Of a stretch of DNA of 64,000 nt, positions 1-8,984 are shown in pieces. The translations under genes were made by a program, and so were the position numbers. Within the stretch, counting starts at the first letter, position 1. The number at the start of each line of letters is the position of its first letter. The stretch covers positions 31,197-95,196 of the forward strand of contig LARN01000001.1 of assembly GCA_000980495.1 (NCBI GenBank), read 5' to 3'. The notes below the pieces were generated by a model, which ran no database searches, was not told the DNA's origin, and saw only the letters and a program-made list of their open reading frames with translations. Source of the DNA: Acinetobacter sp. N54.MGS-139. GTDB taxonomy: Bacteria > Pseudomonadota > Gammaproteobacteria > Burkholderiales > Burkholderiaceae_F.

Positions 1-1
1 C

Positions 2-793
2 GAGATCTTCTTTCTCACGACCAAGACGTGTGCTCATGCCGTTGTGAAGGCATTCAGAGTCAAGACGCGGCGTTCGGATCGAGTCATGATTGTCGGCGGG
101 GGCAGTCTGGGACTGCAGCTCGCAAAAGCGCTGGATCAGGTCGAGACGGTTTCGGGCGACGCCTACAACGTCAAGATCATTGAGTCGGATCTTTCCCGCT
201 GCCAATTTTTATCCCAAAACCTATCCAGCTCAGTCCTGGTGCTCCACGGGGATATGACCGACGAGAGCTTGTTCATTGACGAGGGCATTGCCAACACAGA
301 CCTTTTTGTCGCGGTCAGCAATGATGATGAAGACAATATTATGAGTTGTCTTCTGGCTAAGAAACTCGGTGCACACCGTGCCATCACCTTGATTAACCGC
401 ACGGATTATATTGATCTGGTTGAAGGGACCAGTATTGACATTGCTTTTTCTCCGACGGAAGCCACGCTTTCGGATCTGCTGCGGCATATCCGACAAGGAG
501 ATGTGTTATCGGCCCATACGCTGCGCAGAGGAGGCGCGGAGGTGATGGAAATTGTCGCGCACGGCTCTGCGAAAAACTCGAAGGTTATCGGGCGCACTGT
601 CGATAAAATTGCAATGCCTCAAGGAACGGCGATCGGCTGTATTTTGCGGACCGTCAGCGGTGTTCAGGAAGTCTTTATGGCCAACGAAATGCCGGAGGTG
701 CTGGACGGAGACCAAGTCATTGTCTTCATGGGCAACAAACGTCAGATTTCCGAAGTGGAAAAGCTTTTCGCGCCTTCCGTAGGGTTCTTCTAA
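2..793 (+). CDS. trkA: Trk potassium uptake regulator TrkA, 3' part
   Basis: TrkA is the cytoplasmic NAD(H)-binding RCK subunit that gates the Trk K+ channel. The reading frame is open to the left edge of the window, so the N-terminal half is missing; the internal GTG at 44 is not a real start. A second Rossmann fold begins near VMIVGGGSLGLQLA (GxGxxG-like), followed by acidic strand ends and a C-terminal RCK_C domain. TrkA proteins are usually about 460 residues with two such halves; about 263 codons are visible. The stop is 1 nt before trkH, which indicates a trkA-trkH operon. Identity is secure; only the 5' end is unseen. Confidence 0.93.
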   Translation, partial: EIFFLTTKTCAHAVVKAFRVKTRRSDRVMIVGGGSLGLQLAKALDQVETVSGDAYNVKIIESDLSRCQFLSQNLSSSVLVLHGDMTDESLFIDEGIANTDLFVAVSNDDEDNIMSCLLAKKLGAHRAITLINRTDYIDLVEGTSIDIAFSPTEATLSDLLRHIRQGDVLSAHTLRRGGAEVMEIVAHGSAKNSKVIGRTVDKIAMPQGTAIGCILRTVSGVQEVFMANEMPEVLDGDQVIVFMGNKRQISEVEKLFAPSVGFF

Positions 794-794
794 G

Positions 795-2276
795 ATGCAG
801 CTGCTGCCGCCCGTTCTTCGCCTAATGCTGCTTCCCGTACTTAATGTTCTGGGACCGATCATCATCGGCTTTTCTCTGTCGATGCTGATTCCGCTGGCCT
901 TGTCTTTATGGAAGAACGACGGGGCCTCCGCCGGCTTTGAGATTGCATTCTGCATTACTTTTTTCACCGGGCTGCTGATGTGGCTCCTGACACGGCGCTA
1001 CAAGCGAGAGCTGATTCCTCGGGACGGCTTTCTTTTGGTTACGATGGCTTGGGTTCTTTTGGCCTTAGCCGCGACGATTCCTCTTTACGTCAATATTGAA
1101 GGCATTTCCTTTGTCCATGCGTTCTTTGAGGCGACTTCCGGTATTACGACGACCTGCGGCACCATTCTCTCAGGGCTGGACAGACTGCCGCTCAGCGTGA
1201 ATTTTTGGCGGTGTTTCCTTGCCTGGATGGGCGGTATCGGAATTCTGGTGATGGCGGTAGCAGTGCTGCCTCTGTTGGGTGTCGGCGGCTCACAGATTTT
1301 CCGGGCAGAAAGCTCGGGTCCGATGAAAGAAGGCCGGCTCACGCCTCGTATTGCCGATACGGCGAAGGCTTTCTACAACATTTATTTGGCGATCTCCGTT
1401 GCATGCGCTGTCTGCTATCACTTTGCAGGAATGGACTGGGATGATGCCATCATGCACACCTTTACAACGGTCTCTTTAGGCGGTTACTCCAGCCACGACG
1501 CGGGTTTTGCCTATTGGCCGGGCAGAGCGGTGGATTGGGTCTGTGTGGTATTTTTGTTAATCGGAGGCATTAACTTCTCGATGCACTTTATTGCGTGGAG
1601 AAAGCTGTCTTTGAAGGTCTACTGGAAGGATGTGGAGACCTGCGGCTGGATCGGCACGGCTGCGCTCATTTCGATTTTTGCGTCCTTCATGCTGTTTTAT
1701 TCCAAGACCTATACCAATGTCTACGACGCAATTTATTACGGCGTGACAAATACGGTTTTCGTGATCAGTACCGGCGGCTTTGCCAACACCAACTACGGGG
1801 AATGGCCTCTGGTGGTTCAGTTAATGATTTTATTCGGCTCTTGTTTTGCCACGTGTGCTGGATCCACAGGCGGCGGTTTTAAGATGATTCGTGCGATTGC
1901 GTTGGTGAAGCAGGGCAATTTGGAATTTAAACGCATTCTCCATCCCCGCATGGTACGTCCTCTGATTATCGGAAACAAAGTCATTGATAAACAGATTATC
2001 TTTTCGGTAATGGCGTTTTTGATGCTTTACACCGTGATTGCGCTGATCAGTACGATTGTTTTTCTGCTTTCGGGGCTGGACGGTCTTACGTCATTTTCCG
2101 CAGCTTTAGCCTGCTTGAATAATTTAGGACCGGCTTTAGGCAGTCTCGGACCGTCGTATAACTTTTCCGCTCTGTCAGACTTTCAAGTCTTATTCTGCTG
2201 TTTCCTGATGGTTATCGGCCGTTTGGAACTTTTCACCGTTTTGGTCCTCTTTACACGCGGTTTCTGGAGAGCCTAG
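795..2276 (+). CDS. trkH: Trk potassium uptake channel subunit TrkH
   Basis: This is the inner-membrane K+-translocating subunit of the Trk system and works with TrkA just upstream. The 493-residue product is hydrophobic throughout and matches the four-repeat MPM channel fold. Selectivity-filter-like glycine segments are visible: SGITTTCGT near residue 115, a TVSLGGYS segment near 228, STGGFANT near 326 and CAGSTGGGFK near 356. The length is typical (about 480-490). The ATG at 795 starts 1 nt after the trkA stop, so the two genes are probably translationally coupled. A hairpin at 2298-2318 follows. Confidence 0.95.
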   Translation: MQLLPPVLRLMLLPVLNVLGPIIIGFSLSMLIPLALSLWKNDGASAGFEIAFCITFFTGLLMWLLTRRYKRELIPRDGFLLVTMAWVLLALAATIPLYVNIEGISFVHAFFEATSGITTTCGTILSGLDRLPLSVNFWRCFLAWMGGIGILVMAVAVLPLLGVGGSQIFRAESSGPMKEGRLTPRIADTAKAFYNIYLAISVACAVCYHFAGMDWDDAIMHTFTTVSLGGYSSHDAGFAYWPGRAVDWVCVVFLLIGGINFSMHFIAWRKLSLKVYWKDVETCGWIGTAALISIFASFMLFYSKTYTNVYDAIYYGVTNTVFVISTGGFANTNYGEWPLVVQLMILFGSCFATCAGSTGGGFKMIRAIALVKQGNLEFKRILHPRMVRPLIIGNKVIDKQIIFSVMAFLMLYTVIALISTIVFLLSGLDGLTSFSAALACLNNLGPALGSLGPSYNFSALSDFQVLFCCFLMVIGRLELFTVLVLFTRGFWRA

Positions 2277-2297
2277 GCAGAACCGAGCATTAAATAA

Positions 2298-2318
2298 AAG
2301 GACGGCGTTCCGCCGTCC
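2298..2318. terminator. Hairpin terminator between trkH and DUF1840 gene
   Basis: A 9-bp perfect stem (AGGACGGCG / CGCCGTCCT) closes a three-base loop between the convergent trkH and DUF1840 genes. On the minus strand it is followed by TTTTATTT, so it is best read as the terminator of the minus-strand gene. It may also stop the trk transcript. Confidence 0.75.
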
Positions 2319-2345
2319 TCTGTCCGTCTAAGACATCAATTCCTG

Positions 2346-2699
2346 CTATACACCCCATACGACGGGCGTGTCGTCCTTGAGGCTCAGTTCAAACATTTCC
2401 AGCAGCGGGTAAGCTCGCTGAGTGAAGTACACAGGCTGCTCGATCGAAGGTTTCTTTTCCTCGTCCAAGTCCTTGCCTTCCTTAAAGAGTTTGTCTTCCC
2501 GTTCTCGGACGGCTTTTAAATATTCCTTTTCTTTCTCCATCTCGGTCTTCAGTGCCGCGATAGCAGCAGGCAGCTCCTCAGGCGTGAGAACCCCGCGGAT
2601 ACCTAAAGGTTTTCCGATGACCTTAAAAACCTTTTCAGCCGTTTCACGGAACATATAGATTTCGCCTGCAGCATTGCTTTTAAAAGTAACGATCGCCAT
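2346..2699 (-). CDS. DUF1840 family protein
   Basis: A small cytoplasmic protein of about 117 residues and unknown function. It begins MAIVTFKSNAAGEIYMF and carries a GVLTPEELPAAIAALK segment, both characteristic of the DUF1840 family common in Betaproteobacteria. The middle is highly charged and probably helical, and the C-terminus ends VVWGV. The frame is open upstream to 2795, but the ATG at 2699 matches the family N-terminus and gives the usual size. It is transcribed away from the PTS operon. The family is recognised; the biochemical role is not known. Confidence 0.8.
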   Translation of the reverse strand: MAIVTFKSNAAGEIYMFRETAEKVFKVIGKPLGIRGVLTPEELPAAIAALKTEMEKEKEYLKAVREREDKLFKEGKDLDEEKKPSIEQPVYFTQRAYPLLEMFELSLKDDTPVVWGV

Positions 2700-2832
2700 A
2701 GTGACCTCAATGAGTGAAAGAAATATTTTAGTTGGAATGGGGGCGTGAGGAAACCCGAGAGACTTTAAATGAGCGACCGCGTGACAGCGCCGCATATAAA
2801 ATGTCGTTATCTTTTAAGAGGAAGTTTGAAGA

Positions 2833-3240
2833 ATGGAGAAATTGCCCAAAGGGATCATTCTGGCGGCACATAAACCGATTGCCAGTGCCATGCTCAAGGC
2901 TGCGACTCAAATCATGGGGCCGATCGATCACTGTGCAGCGGCGGATATCGATTCGGATGCCGGAGAGAAGGAGCAGTTCGAACATCTTAAGAAGGTGTGG
3001 GAGTCAGTCCAAACGGATGAAATGATTATTCTTTTGGACATAGAGGGCGCAACACCCTGCAACGTCTTAAAGAAATACATCAGCGGGAAGCGATGCATGG
3101 TGGTTTCTCCCTTGAGTTTTCCTTTGTTCTTCAAAATGCTCACCTATCGTTCGCTGAGTTTCGAAGAACTTCGTGCTAAGGCTCAGGAAGTCCGTCCCGT
3201 TATTTGTATTCCCGGAGAGTGCACCGATGAAAACCATTGA
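2833..3240 (+). CDS. PTS EIIA component, mannose-family (regulatory)
   Basis: A 135-residue EIIA domain of the mannose (EIIA-Man) fold. The phosphorylatable histidine is H13 in LAAHKPIA, and the DIEGATPCN segment matches the conserved D-x-GATP-x-N loop. It starts the operon EIIA-HPr-EI and overlaps HPr by 14 nt. No EIIB or EIIC gene lies beside it. This is the usual betaproteobacterial arrangement, in which the phosphorelay is thought to regulate rather than transport sugar. The ATG at 2833 follows an AAGAGGAAG-type ribosome-binding sequence. Confidence 0.87.
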   Translation: MEKLPKGIILAAHKPIASAMLKAATQIMGPIDHCAAADIDSDAGEKEQFEHLKKVWESVQTDEMIILLDIEGATPCNVLKKYISGKRCMVVSPLSFPLFFKMLTYRSLSFEELRAKAQEVRPVICIPGECTDENH

Positions 3241-3496
3241 AGTAGAAGTTATTAATCGCCTGGGACTCCATGCCCGTCCGGCAGCCAAACTCACGCAGAA
3301 AGCGAATGAATTTCTGAGCGAAATCAAAATTGATAAGGACGGCCGTGTCGTGAACGGAAAATCGATCATGGGCGTCATGCTTTTGGCTGCTTCTAAGGGC
3401 ACGGTTTTAAAAATCAGTGCTGACGGGACGGATGAAGAATCAGCTCTGCAGCAGCTGAAGGAGCTTTTTGATACCAAGTTCGGAGAGCAGGATTAA
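3227..3496 (+). CDS. ptsH: Phosphocarrier protein HPr
   Basis: HPr passes phosphate from Enzyme I to EIIA proteins. With the ATG at 3227 the product is 89 residues. It has the active histidine H15 in GLHARPAAKL and the regulatory serine S46 in NGKSIMGVML, both at canonical positions. The frame extends upstream to 3173, but that would add a non-homologous tail. The gene overlaps the EIIA gene by 14 nt and ends 2 nt before ptsI. The serine context would suit HPr kinase control, but no hprK lies in this window. Confidence 0.96.
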   Translation: MKTIEVEVINRLGLHARPAAKLTQKANEFLSEIKIDKDGRVVNGKSIMGVMLLAASKGTVLKISADGTDEESALQQLKELFDTKFGEQD

Positions 3497-3498
3497 GC

Positions 3499-5307
3499 AT
3501 GAGTGAAAAGCTTGTGTCTCAGCGGCAGGAGCTAAGAGGCGTGGGTGTGTCGAGCGGTATTGGGTTCGGGCACGCCAGAGTGATGCAGACTTCTTCCCTG
3601 CAGGTGCCTCGCTATTCGGTAACTGCCGAAGATGTTGATAAAGAGATCGGCCGGCTCAAAAAGGCAGTGGGCTCCGTCAGCAGAGAGCTCGATCAGATGA
3701 TCCGCCGTTCCCCTAAAAAGGCCCCGAAAGAGGTCAAAACCTTTCTTGAAGTCTTCAAGCTTTTGGTGAACGATTCAACCATGTTTGAAGATGTCTCCGA
3801 CCGGATTGAATCGCAGCTCATCAATGTCGAGTGGGCCCTTCAGAAACATTTGGAAGATACGCTGAAGCTCTTTGACAATCTGACAGATGCCTACTTAGCA
3901 GAACGCAGCGACGACATTGTGCATGTCATTCGCAGACTGCAGGAAGAGCTGACGGGAGAACGTCGTAAAATCCAAGAGAAAGTACGCAATGCTCAATCGG
4001 AAGTCATTTTGGTAACGAATGATCTTTCGATTGCCGATGTCATTTGGCTTACAGAATATGAAGAACTGGATTTAGTCGGCATCGTCACGGAAAAAGGCGG
4101 TCCGACTTCCCATACGGCTCTGCTGTCGCAAACACTTTTTATTCCTGCAGTCGTGGGAGTGGCCGGGGCAGTTTCCGTTATTAAAAATAATGACCGCATT
4201 TTTGTGGACTCCAAAAGCGGTCAGATCATCTGCAATCCGACGGCTGCTGAAATTAAAGAGATTGAACGGAACGTCAAAGCTCAGGAAAAGAAGTATTCCC
4301 AGCTGTATCGTGCCCGCAGACGTGCAGCAGAAACGAAAGACAAGTTCCGAGTAACTCTGAAGGCTAACGTGGCCATGGTCTCCGGGCTGGATGAGATTCT
4401 GCACTTAGGCGCTCAAGGCGTGGGGCTGTTCCGCAGCGAGTATTTGTTCATGGGCAGGGACAACCTTCCGGATGAACGCGAGCAAATGGAAAGTTATCGA
4501 GAGCTGATTGATACAATGGCGGGACGTCCGGTGACGATCCGCACGATCGATGTCGGCGGTGACAAGCTGCTCAATGCCGAGGCCAGAAAACGCAACTATT
4601 TCTCGGGTGCGGAAAAAGAAGATAATCCTGCACTGGGCTTAAGAGCAATTCGTTTTACCTTGGCCAATCCGAATCTTTTCATCACGCAGATCCGGGCGAT
4701 TTTACGAGCCGCCTACGGTGCGGATGTGCGGATTATGCTGCCGATGATATCCAGTCTTCAGGAAATCCGAGAAGCGAAGCGATATGTCGAGCTTGCAAAA
4801 ACGCAGCTCAGGGAAGAAAAACTCGACTTTAATGATACTGTGCCGGTGGGCATCATGATCGAGCTGCCCGCAGCCGTGATCTGCGCGGAGGAACTTCTGG
4901 CAGAAGCGGATTTTGCTTCTCTCGGTACCAATGACCTTATTCAGTACACACTCGGCGTCGACCGCGGAAATCCTTCTGTGGCACCTCTTTATGACGAATG
5001 TCATCCCGCAGTGCTGAGATTAATTCGTGCAGCGGCCAAGGCAGCTCAGAAGCAGGATAAACCGATTTCGATTTGCGGCGAGATGGGAGGGCGCAGAGAG
5101 ATGGTGCCTTTCTTCCTCGGACTCGGCATTAACGAGCTCTCTATGGTGCCGATGCAGATACCGATCGTCAAAGAAATGATAAGGTCTTTGAAACGGAGCA
5201 GCTGTCAGAGACTCACATTGAAGCTTGTAAAATCTCGGGACAGCGAGGAAGTCCGCAAGCTGTTGGAACAATTTACAGAAAAAGGAGCAGAAGAAAATGT
5301 CGGATAA
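3499..5307 (+). CDS. ptsI: PTS Enzyme I (phosphoenolpyruvate-protein phosphotransferase)
   Basis: Enzyme I autophosphorylates from PEP and phosphorylates HPr. The 602-residue product has the N-terminal HPr-binding helical domain, the swivelling phosphohistidine domain with H205 in GGPTSHTALLS, and the PEP-utiliser TIM barrel. The barrel shows LFRSEYLFM, RTIDVGGDK and a GTNDLIQYTLGVDR segment, with the catalytic-cysteine region SICGEMGG near the end. It is slightly longer than the usual 575 residues because of a charged C-terminal tail. It overlaps the next gene by 11 nt, so that gene belongs to the operon. Confidence 0.96.
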   Translation: MSEKLVSQRQELRGVGVSSGIGFGHARVMQTSSLQVPRYSVTAEDVDKEIGRLKKAVGSVSRELDQMIRRSPKKAPKEVKTFLEVFKLLVNDSTMFEDVSDRIESQLINVEWALQKHLEDTLKLFDNLTDAYLAERSDDIVHVIRRLQEELTGERRKIQEKVRNAQSEVILVTNDLSIADVIWLTEYEELDLVGIVTEKGGPTSHTALLSQTLFIPAVVGVAGAVSVIKNNDRIFVDSKSGQIICNPTAAEIKEIERNVKAQEKKYSQLYRARRRAAETKDKFRVTLKANVAMVSGLDEILHLGAQGVGLFRSEYLFMGRDNLPDEREQMESYRELIDTMAGRPVTIRTIDVGGDKLLNAEARKRNYFSGAEKEDNPALGLRAIRFTLANPNLFITQIRAILRAAYGADVRIMLPMISSLQEIREAKRYVELAKTQLREEKLDFNDTVPVGIMIELPAAVICAEELLAEADFASLGTNDLIQYTLGVDRGNPSVAPLYDECHPAVLRLIRAAAKAAQKQDKPISICGEMGGRREMVPFFLGLGINELSMVPMQIPIVKEMIRSLKRSSCQRLTLKLVKSRDSEEVRKLLEQFTEKGAEENVG

Positions 5308-5956
5308 GTCAAATGCCGTCACCGATGACGAATTTGTCGAGACGGATGAGTTATTAGCTTCTATTCCGGTGGAAGCAGAGGCAATGGATTTAGCCGAAGC
5401 CGACGGTTTTATGACGGCGGTGCAGCTGCTTCCGAAAACTCCGGAGACCAAAGACTGGCTTCCCCATATTTTGTCAACGGTCGGAGCAAAGGATGCCGGA
5501 ACGGGAAATGCGGCGAGCGATAAGCGACTCAGAGCGCTGCTCCTCAAACGCTTCCATCAAATCGGAGATCAGCTGGCGCAGGCCGTACCGCTGGATCCTG
5601 TTTACTTTGAAGCAGAAGACGAGAAGGGCCGTCCTTTGATCGGTAAAGCAGCAATTGAAGCCCTTGAACCTTTCGCATTGGGTTTTCTGGAAGCCGCGCA
5701 AACCTGGCCCGGTATTCTGGATACTAATTCACGCGCTGTTGCTCGCTCTCTGCACGGCGTTCTGCGTCATCTTCCCGAAGAAGCATTAGGAGACTTTGCT
5801 CAGGTCAAGACCATCCTTGATAAAGATGCTCCTTTAGAAGACCTTCCTTCTGCCTTGTCGGATATGGTCAGCTGCCTGGCTGAAATTGCTCACGAGACCA
5901 AAGGATACGACTTGCCTGAACTAAACGAACCGGAAGACGGCGAAGAAAAGGCTTAA
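5297..5956 (+). CDS. UPF0149 (YecA/YgfB) family protein
   Basis: A 219-residue acidic, helical protein of unknown function. The segment AMDLAEADGFMTAVQLLP followed by WLPHIL matches the UPF0149 signature (leader of the form LxxADGFLTA...WLP). The C-terminal SEC-C zinc motif found in some YecA proteins is absent. The ATG at 5297 lies inside the end of ptsI (11-nt overlap), and the stop overlaps the convergent ampG stop region by 4 nt. Cotranscription with the PTS genes is likely; a functional link is only inferred from position. Confidence 0.75.
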   Translation: MSDKSNAVTDDEFVETDELLASIPVEAEAMDLAEADGFMTAVQLLPKTPETKDWLPHILSTVGAKDAGTGNAASDKRLRALLLKRFHQIGDQLAQAVPLDPVYFEAEDEKGRPLIGKAAIEALEPFALGFLEAAQTWPGILDTNSRAVARSLHGVLRHLPEEALGDFAQVKTILDKDAPLEDLPSALSDMVSCLAEIAHETKGYDLPELNEPEDGEEKA

Positions 5957-7356
5957 TTTTTATCCGAACCCTGTTGCGGCGAAAGATAACCGATGATCGG
6001 GATTAAAACGAGAACCGGGATGCCGAGTGCGGCGGTCAGGATAAAAAAGTTTGAGTACCCGACACTCTCGACCAGTACTCCGGAGAAGCCCGCAAGAAAT
6101 TTCGGCAGGATCAGCATGATGGAGGAGAAAACCGCATACTGTGTCGCAGAGTATTGTACGTTCGTGAGTCCCGACAGGTAGGCAATAAAGGCAGCGCTTG
6201 CAAGGCCTCCCGAAAGGTTGTCTGCGCTGACAGTAAATACTAGGAAAGGCAGACTGTGGCCGATGCCTGCCAGTGCTGAGAAGAGCAGGTTAGTGCCGGC
6301 GGAGAGAAGCGCTCCGACAAAGAGCGTCTTCAGAATGCCGATTCTTAACACCACAATACCGCCGATGAATGTTCCGACCAAGGTCATCACGACGCCGAAG
6401 ATTTTAGAAACGGCGGCGACTTCTTCCTTGGTAAAGCCCATATCCCGATAGAAAGGGTTGCTCATGACGCCCATGACGACGTCACTGATCCGGTACGTCG
6501 CGATCAGGAGCAGGATAGCGAGGGCGTGCCAGCGATATCGATAAAAGAAGTCCGCAATCGGCCGAACGCAGACAAAACCGAACCAGCCGACTACCTTAGC
6601 GATAGGACGAGGAAGTGAAGGGTGACGAAGGATAAACGCGTGGACGTGATGGCGCATTTCCTCCAGCTGACGCAGTTTGGATTCCTCGTCGGAAGCGTTC
6701 GGTGCCGGTGAAAGCAAAGTAGTTGCTAAACCAACGCTAATAGAAGCGGCCATTATGAGATAGGCCCAAGTCCACCCGGTCTGATCATAGATGCCGGACG
6801 GGGTCGACTGGAAAAAAGCAGCCAGAGCAAATGCGCCGGCGCCGGCCCAAATCATTGCAAGCCGATATCCGGTTTGATAAGTTGCCGCTAACGCGCCCTG
6901 AAGATCAGCAGAAGCGCTTTCGATGCGGTAAGCGTCCAAGGATATGTCCTGGGTTGCAGAGCAAAATGCCGTGAGCAGTGCAAAGGCCACGATCTGAGGC
7001 ATGTGCGTCTGCGGATTAGAGAAGGCCATGCCGGCGAGCGAGATGATCAGCATCACCTGAGAGAGGGCAAGCCAAGCCCGCCGCTGGCCCAAATGCTCGG
7101 ATAACCAGGGCAGTTTGACATTGTCGACGAGAGGAGCCCACAGCCATTTACAGCCGTAAACCAGCCCGACCCAAGAAAGAAATCCGATCGTCTTGAGATC
7201 AATGCCTGCCTCGCGTAGCCAAAAGCCGAGCGTGCCCAATACCAGCAGCAAAGGCAGGCCTGCAGAGAATCCCAGAAAGAACATTCTGAGACAAACGGGC
7301 TTGAGGTAGATCTTGAAGTCCGAGAACCGACTCTGCAGCTTTGAAGAACGAATCAT
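5953..7356 (-). CDS. ampG: AmpG-like muropeptide permease (MFS)
   Basis: An inner-membrane major-facilitator transporter of about 467 residues that in its family imports GlcNAc-anhydroMurNAc peptides for cell-wall recycling. Twelve or more hydrophobic segments are visible. The N-terminal GFSAGLPLLLVLGTLGFWL and the WAPLVDN loop are characteristic of AmpG. I chose the ATG at 7356 because it forms a 4-nt ATGA overlap with the rsuA stop; an alternative start 36 nt upstream would lie inside rsuA. It is the last gene of xth-rsuA-ampG. No nearby ampR or ampC suggests a purely recycling role. Confidence 0.85.
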   Translation of the reverse strand: MIRSSKLQSRFSDFKIYLKPVCLRMFFLGFSAGLPLLLVLGTLGFWLREAGIDLKTIGFLSWVGLVYGCKWLWAPLVDNVKLPWLSEHLGQRRAWLALSQVMLIISLAGMAFSNPQTHMPQIVAFALLTAFCSATQDISLDAYRIESASADLQGALAATYQTGYRLAMIWAGAGAFALAAFFQSTPSGIYDQTGWTWAYLIMAASISVGLATTLLSPAPNASDEESKLRQLEEMRHHVHAFILRHPSLPRPIAKVVGWFGFVCVRPIADFFYRYRWHALAILLLIATYRISDVVMGVMSNPFYRDMGFTKEEVAAVSKIFGVVMTLVGTFIGGIVVLRIGILKTLFVGALLSAGTNLLFSALAGIGHSLPFLVFTVSADNLSGGLASAAFIAYLSGLTNVQYSATQYAVFSSIMLILPKFLAGFSGVLVESVGYSNFFILTAALGIPVLVLIPIIGYLSPQQGSDKN

Positions 7357-8048
7357 CCGGTAATTTCCTTGACGGATTTGACCCAGGTCCATTCTCCCGG
7401 TTTTAAGTCTTCCGGCAGCGAGAGGTTTCCGAAACGGATTCGTTCCAGCACGACGACTCGATTAGATACGGCAGCCATCATGCGTTTGACCTGATGATAC
7501 TTGCCTTGCGTAATGCCGAGATCAATGACGAGTTCGGAGACTTTTTCGCAGCTGACGGCTTTGACGATATCCGGCGAATCTGCAAGCTGTACTCCCTTAA
7601 GGAGATGAGCGATTTGCTTTTCGGTGATCGGATGCTTAAGTGCAACCCGATAGATTTTGGTGACATGTTTCTTAGGGTGCGTGAGCCGATGAATCAGCTT
7701 TCCGTCATCCGTTAATAAAAGCAGTCCTGTGGTGTCTTCATCGAGACGGCCCACCGGCTGGACTTTTCTGACACGCAGGGGCGGAGGCAGCAGAGAGAGC
7801 ACACTCGGATGATGAATTGGCTTCAAAGAGCATTCATAGTGCTCGGGTTTGTTCAGCAGAATGATGGCTTTTTCAAAAAAAGGCCATTCAACCCCGTCAA
7901 CCTCGAAGGTCAGATTTTCCGTTGGGATATCCTCATCGGGATCAGTCACTGCAGTGCCGTTGACATGGAATCGTCCTTGAAGAATAAGTCCCGTGCATTC
8001 ATGGCGGGTTCCAAACCCCTGAGAGAAAAGTATTTGTTCAGCAATCAT
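7353..8048 (-). CDS. rsuA: 16S rRNA pseudouridine synthase, RsuA family
   Basis: The 231-residue protein has an N-terminal S4-like RNA-binding domain (residues about 1-60) and a pseudouridine synthase domain with the catalytic aspartate in GRLDEDTTGLLLLTDDG (about residues 100-116). KIYRV and GKYHQVKRM are the other family motifs. RsuA makes pseudouridine 516 in 16S rRNA; that target is inferred from similarity within RsuA/RluB/E/F. Its start ATG overlaps the xth stop by 4 nt and its stop overlaps the ampG start by 4 nt, which shows tight coupling. Confidence 0.85.
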   Translation of the reverse strand: MIAEQILFSQGFGTRHECTGLILQGRFHVNGTAVTDPDEDIPTENLTFEVDGVEWPFFEKAIILLNKPEHYECSLKPIHHPSVLSLLPPPLRVRKVQPVGRLDEDTTGLLLLTDDGKLIHRLTHPKKHVTKIYRVALKHPITEKQIAHLLKGVQLADSPDIVKAVSCEKVSELVIDLGITQGKYHQVKRMMAAVSNRVVVLERIRFGNLSLPEDLKPGEWTWVKSVKEITG

Positions 8049-8821
8049 TTCAAGTCAAAATCATAGACGACGGTGAGCGGGGCGTGGTCAGAGAAACGCT
8101 CATCCCGATAAATATCGGTTTCTTTTGCGGTGGAAGCAATTGCCGGGGTTGAGAACTGGTAGTCGATTCTCCATCCGACATTATTGATTCGAGCGCGTCC
8201 TCGGTTGCTCCACCAGGTAAAGCGATCGGGACGCGGATCGAGGCGTCGAAAGACATCCTGCCAGCCTTCTTTGAGCCGATCGGTAATCCACTGACGCTCT
8301 TCGGGAAGGAAGCCGGAATTTTTCAGGTTGCCTTTCCAATTTTTAATATCAATTTCTTTATGAGCAATGTTGAAGTCACCGCATAAGACAACATCACGAC
8401 CGTCACGAATCAGCTCATCTAAACGGCCTTTAATGACGTCAAGGAAGCGGAATTTTGCCTGCTGACGTTCTTCAGAGGAGCTTCCCGAAGGGAAATAAAT
8501 AGAGACGACGATTAGATTATTAAAGCGGACTTCAACGTATCGTCCTTCCCGGTCAAATTCTTCGTTGCCGAATCCGATAATGACTTCATCCGGTTTTTTC
8601 CGAGAAAGAACTGCGCAGCCTGAGTAGCCTTTCTTTTCGGCGCAGTGAACGTAACGATAAAAAGTTCCGTCCAAATTAATTCCATCCGGCACTTCGCTCG
8701 GCTGGGCCTTTAATTCCTGGATACAGACGATGTCGGCATCCTGTTTTGCCAGCCAGAGGTGAAAGCCTTTATTAACGGCACTGCGGATGCCGTTGGTGTT
8801 GATGGTGATGATCTTAAGCAC
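8045..8821 (-). CDS. xth: Exodeoxyribonuclease III (AP endonuclease)
   Basis: A 258-residue EEP-superfamily nuclease acting in base-excision repair at abasic sites and 3' blocks. Visible catalytic motifs are NTNGIRSA, the metal-binding glutamate in CIQELKAQ, GDFNIAH and the C-terminal SDHAPL histidine. The length matches the Xth/ExoA group (250-270). It is the first gene of the minus-strand operon xth-rsuA-ampG. A promoter candidate lies at 8849-8876. The start ATG at 8821 gives the expected MLKIITINTNG N-terminus. Confidence 0.95.
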   Translation of the reverse strand: MLKIITINTNGIRSAVNKGFHLWLAKQDADIVCIQELKAQPSEVPDGINLDGTFYRYVHCAEKKGYSGCAVLSRKKPDEVIIGFGNEEFDREGRYVEVRFNNLIVVSIYFPSGSSSEERQQAKFRFLDVIKGRLDELIRDGRDVVLCGDFNIAHKEIDIKNWKGNLKNSGFLPEERQWITDRLKEGWQDVFRRLDPRPDRFTWWSNRGRARINNVGWRIDYQFSTPAIASTAKETDIYRDERFSDHAPLTVVYDFDLK

Positions 8822-8848
8822 TTGCTGACCCGATATTGAGAATACCTA

Positions 8849-8876
8849 ATCTTACCGCGGTCAGGACAAATGTCAG
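8849..8876 (-). promoter_or_regulatory. Candidate sigma-70 promoter for xth-rsuA-ampG
   Basis: Read on the minus strand, CTGACA (-35) and TAAGAT (-10) are separated by 16 nt, about 30 nt upstream of the xth start codon. The match is good at -35 and moderate at -10. This is pattern recognition only. Confidence 0.45.
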
Positions 8877-8917
8877 ACTGAGAGGCGCGTTCGCAGAGGA
8901 AAAGAATTTTGAATCGA

Positions 8918-8947
8918 TTGTTTTTGCACAGTATGCCTCGCTAGAAT
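8918..8947 (+). promoter_or_regulatory. Candidate sigma-70 promoter for pyrE
   Basis: TTGTTT and TAGAAT are separated by 18 nt, with the -10 element ending 37 nt before the pyrE ATG. Together with the minus-strand promoter it would make the 163-nt gap a divergent control region. No attenuator or obvious PurR-like box was recognised. Confidence 0.4.
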
Positions 8948-8984
8948 ATCGGCCACTTAGGTCTTAACTTCCGGTGACTTCATT

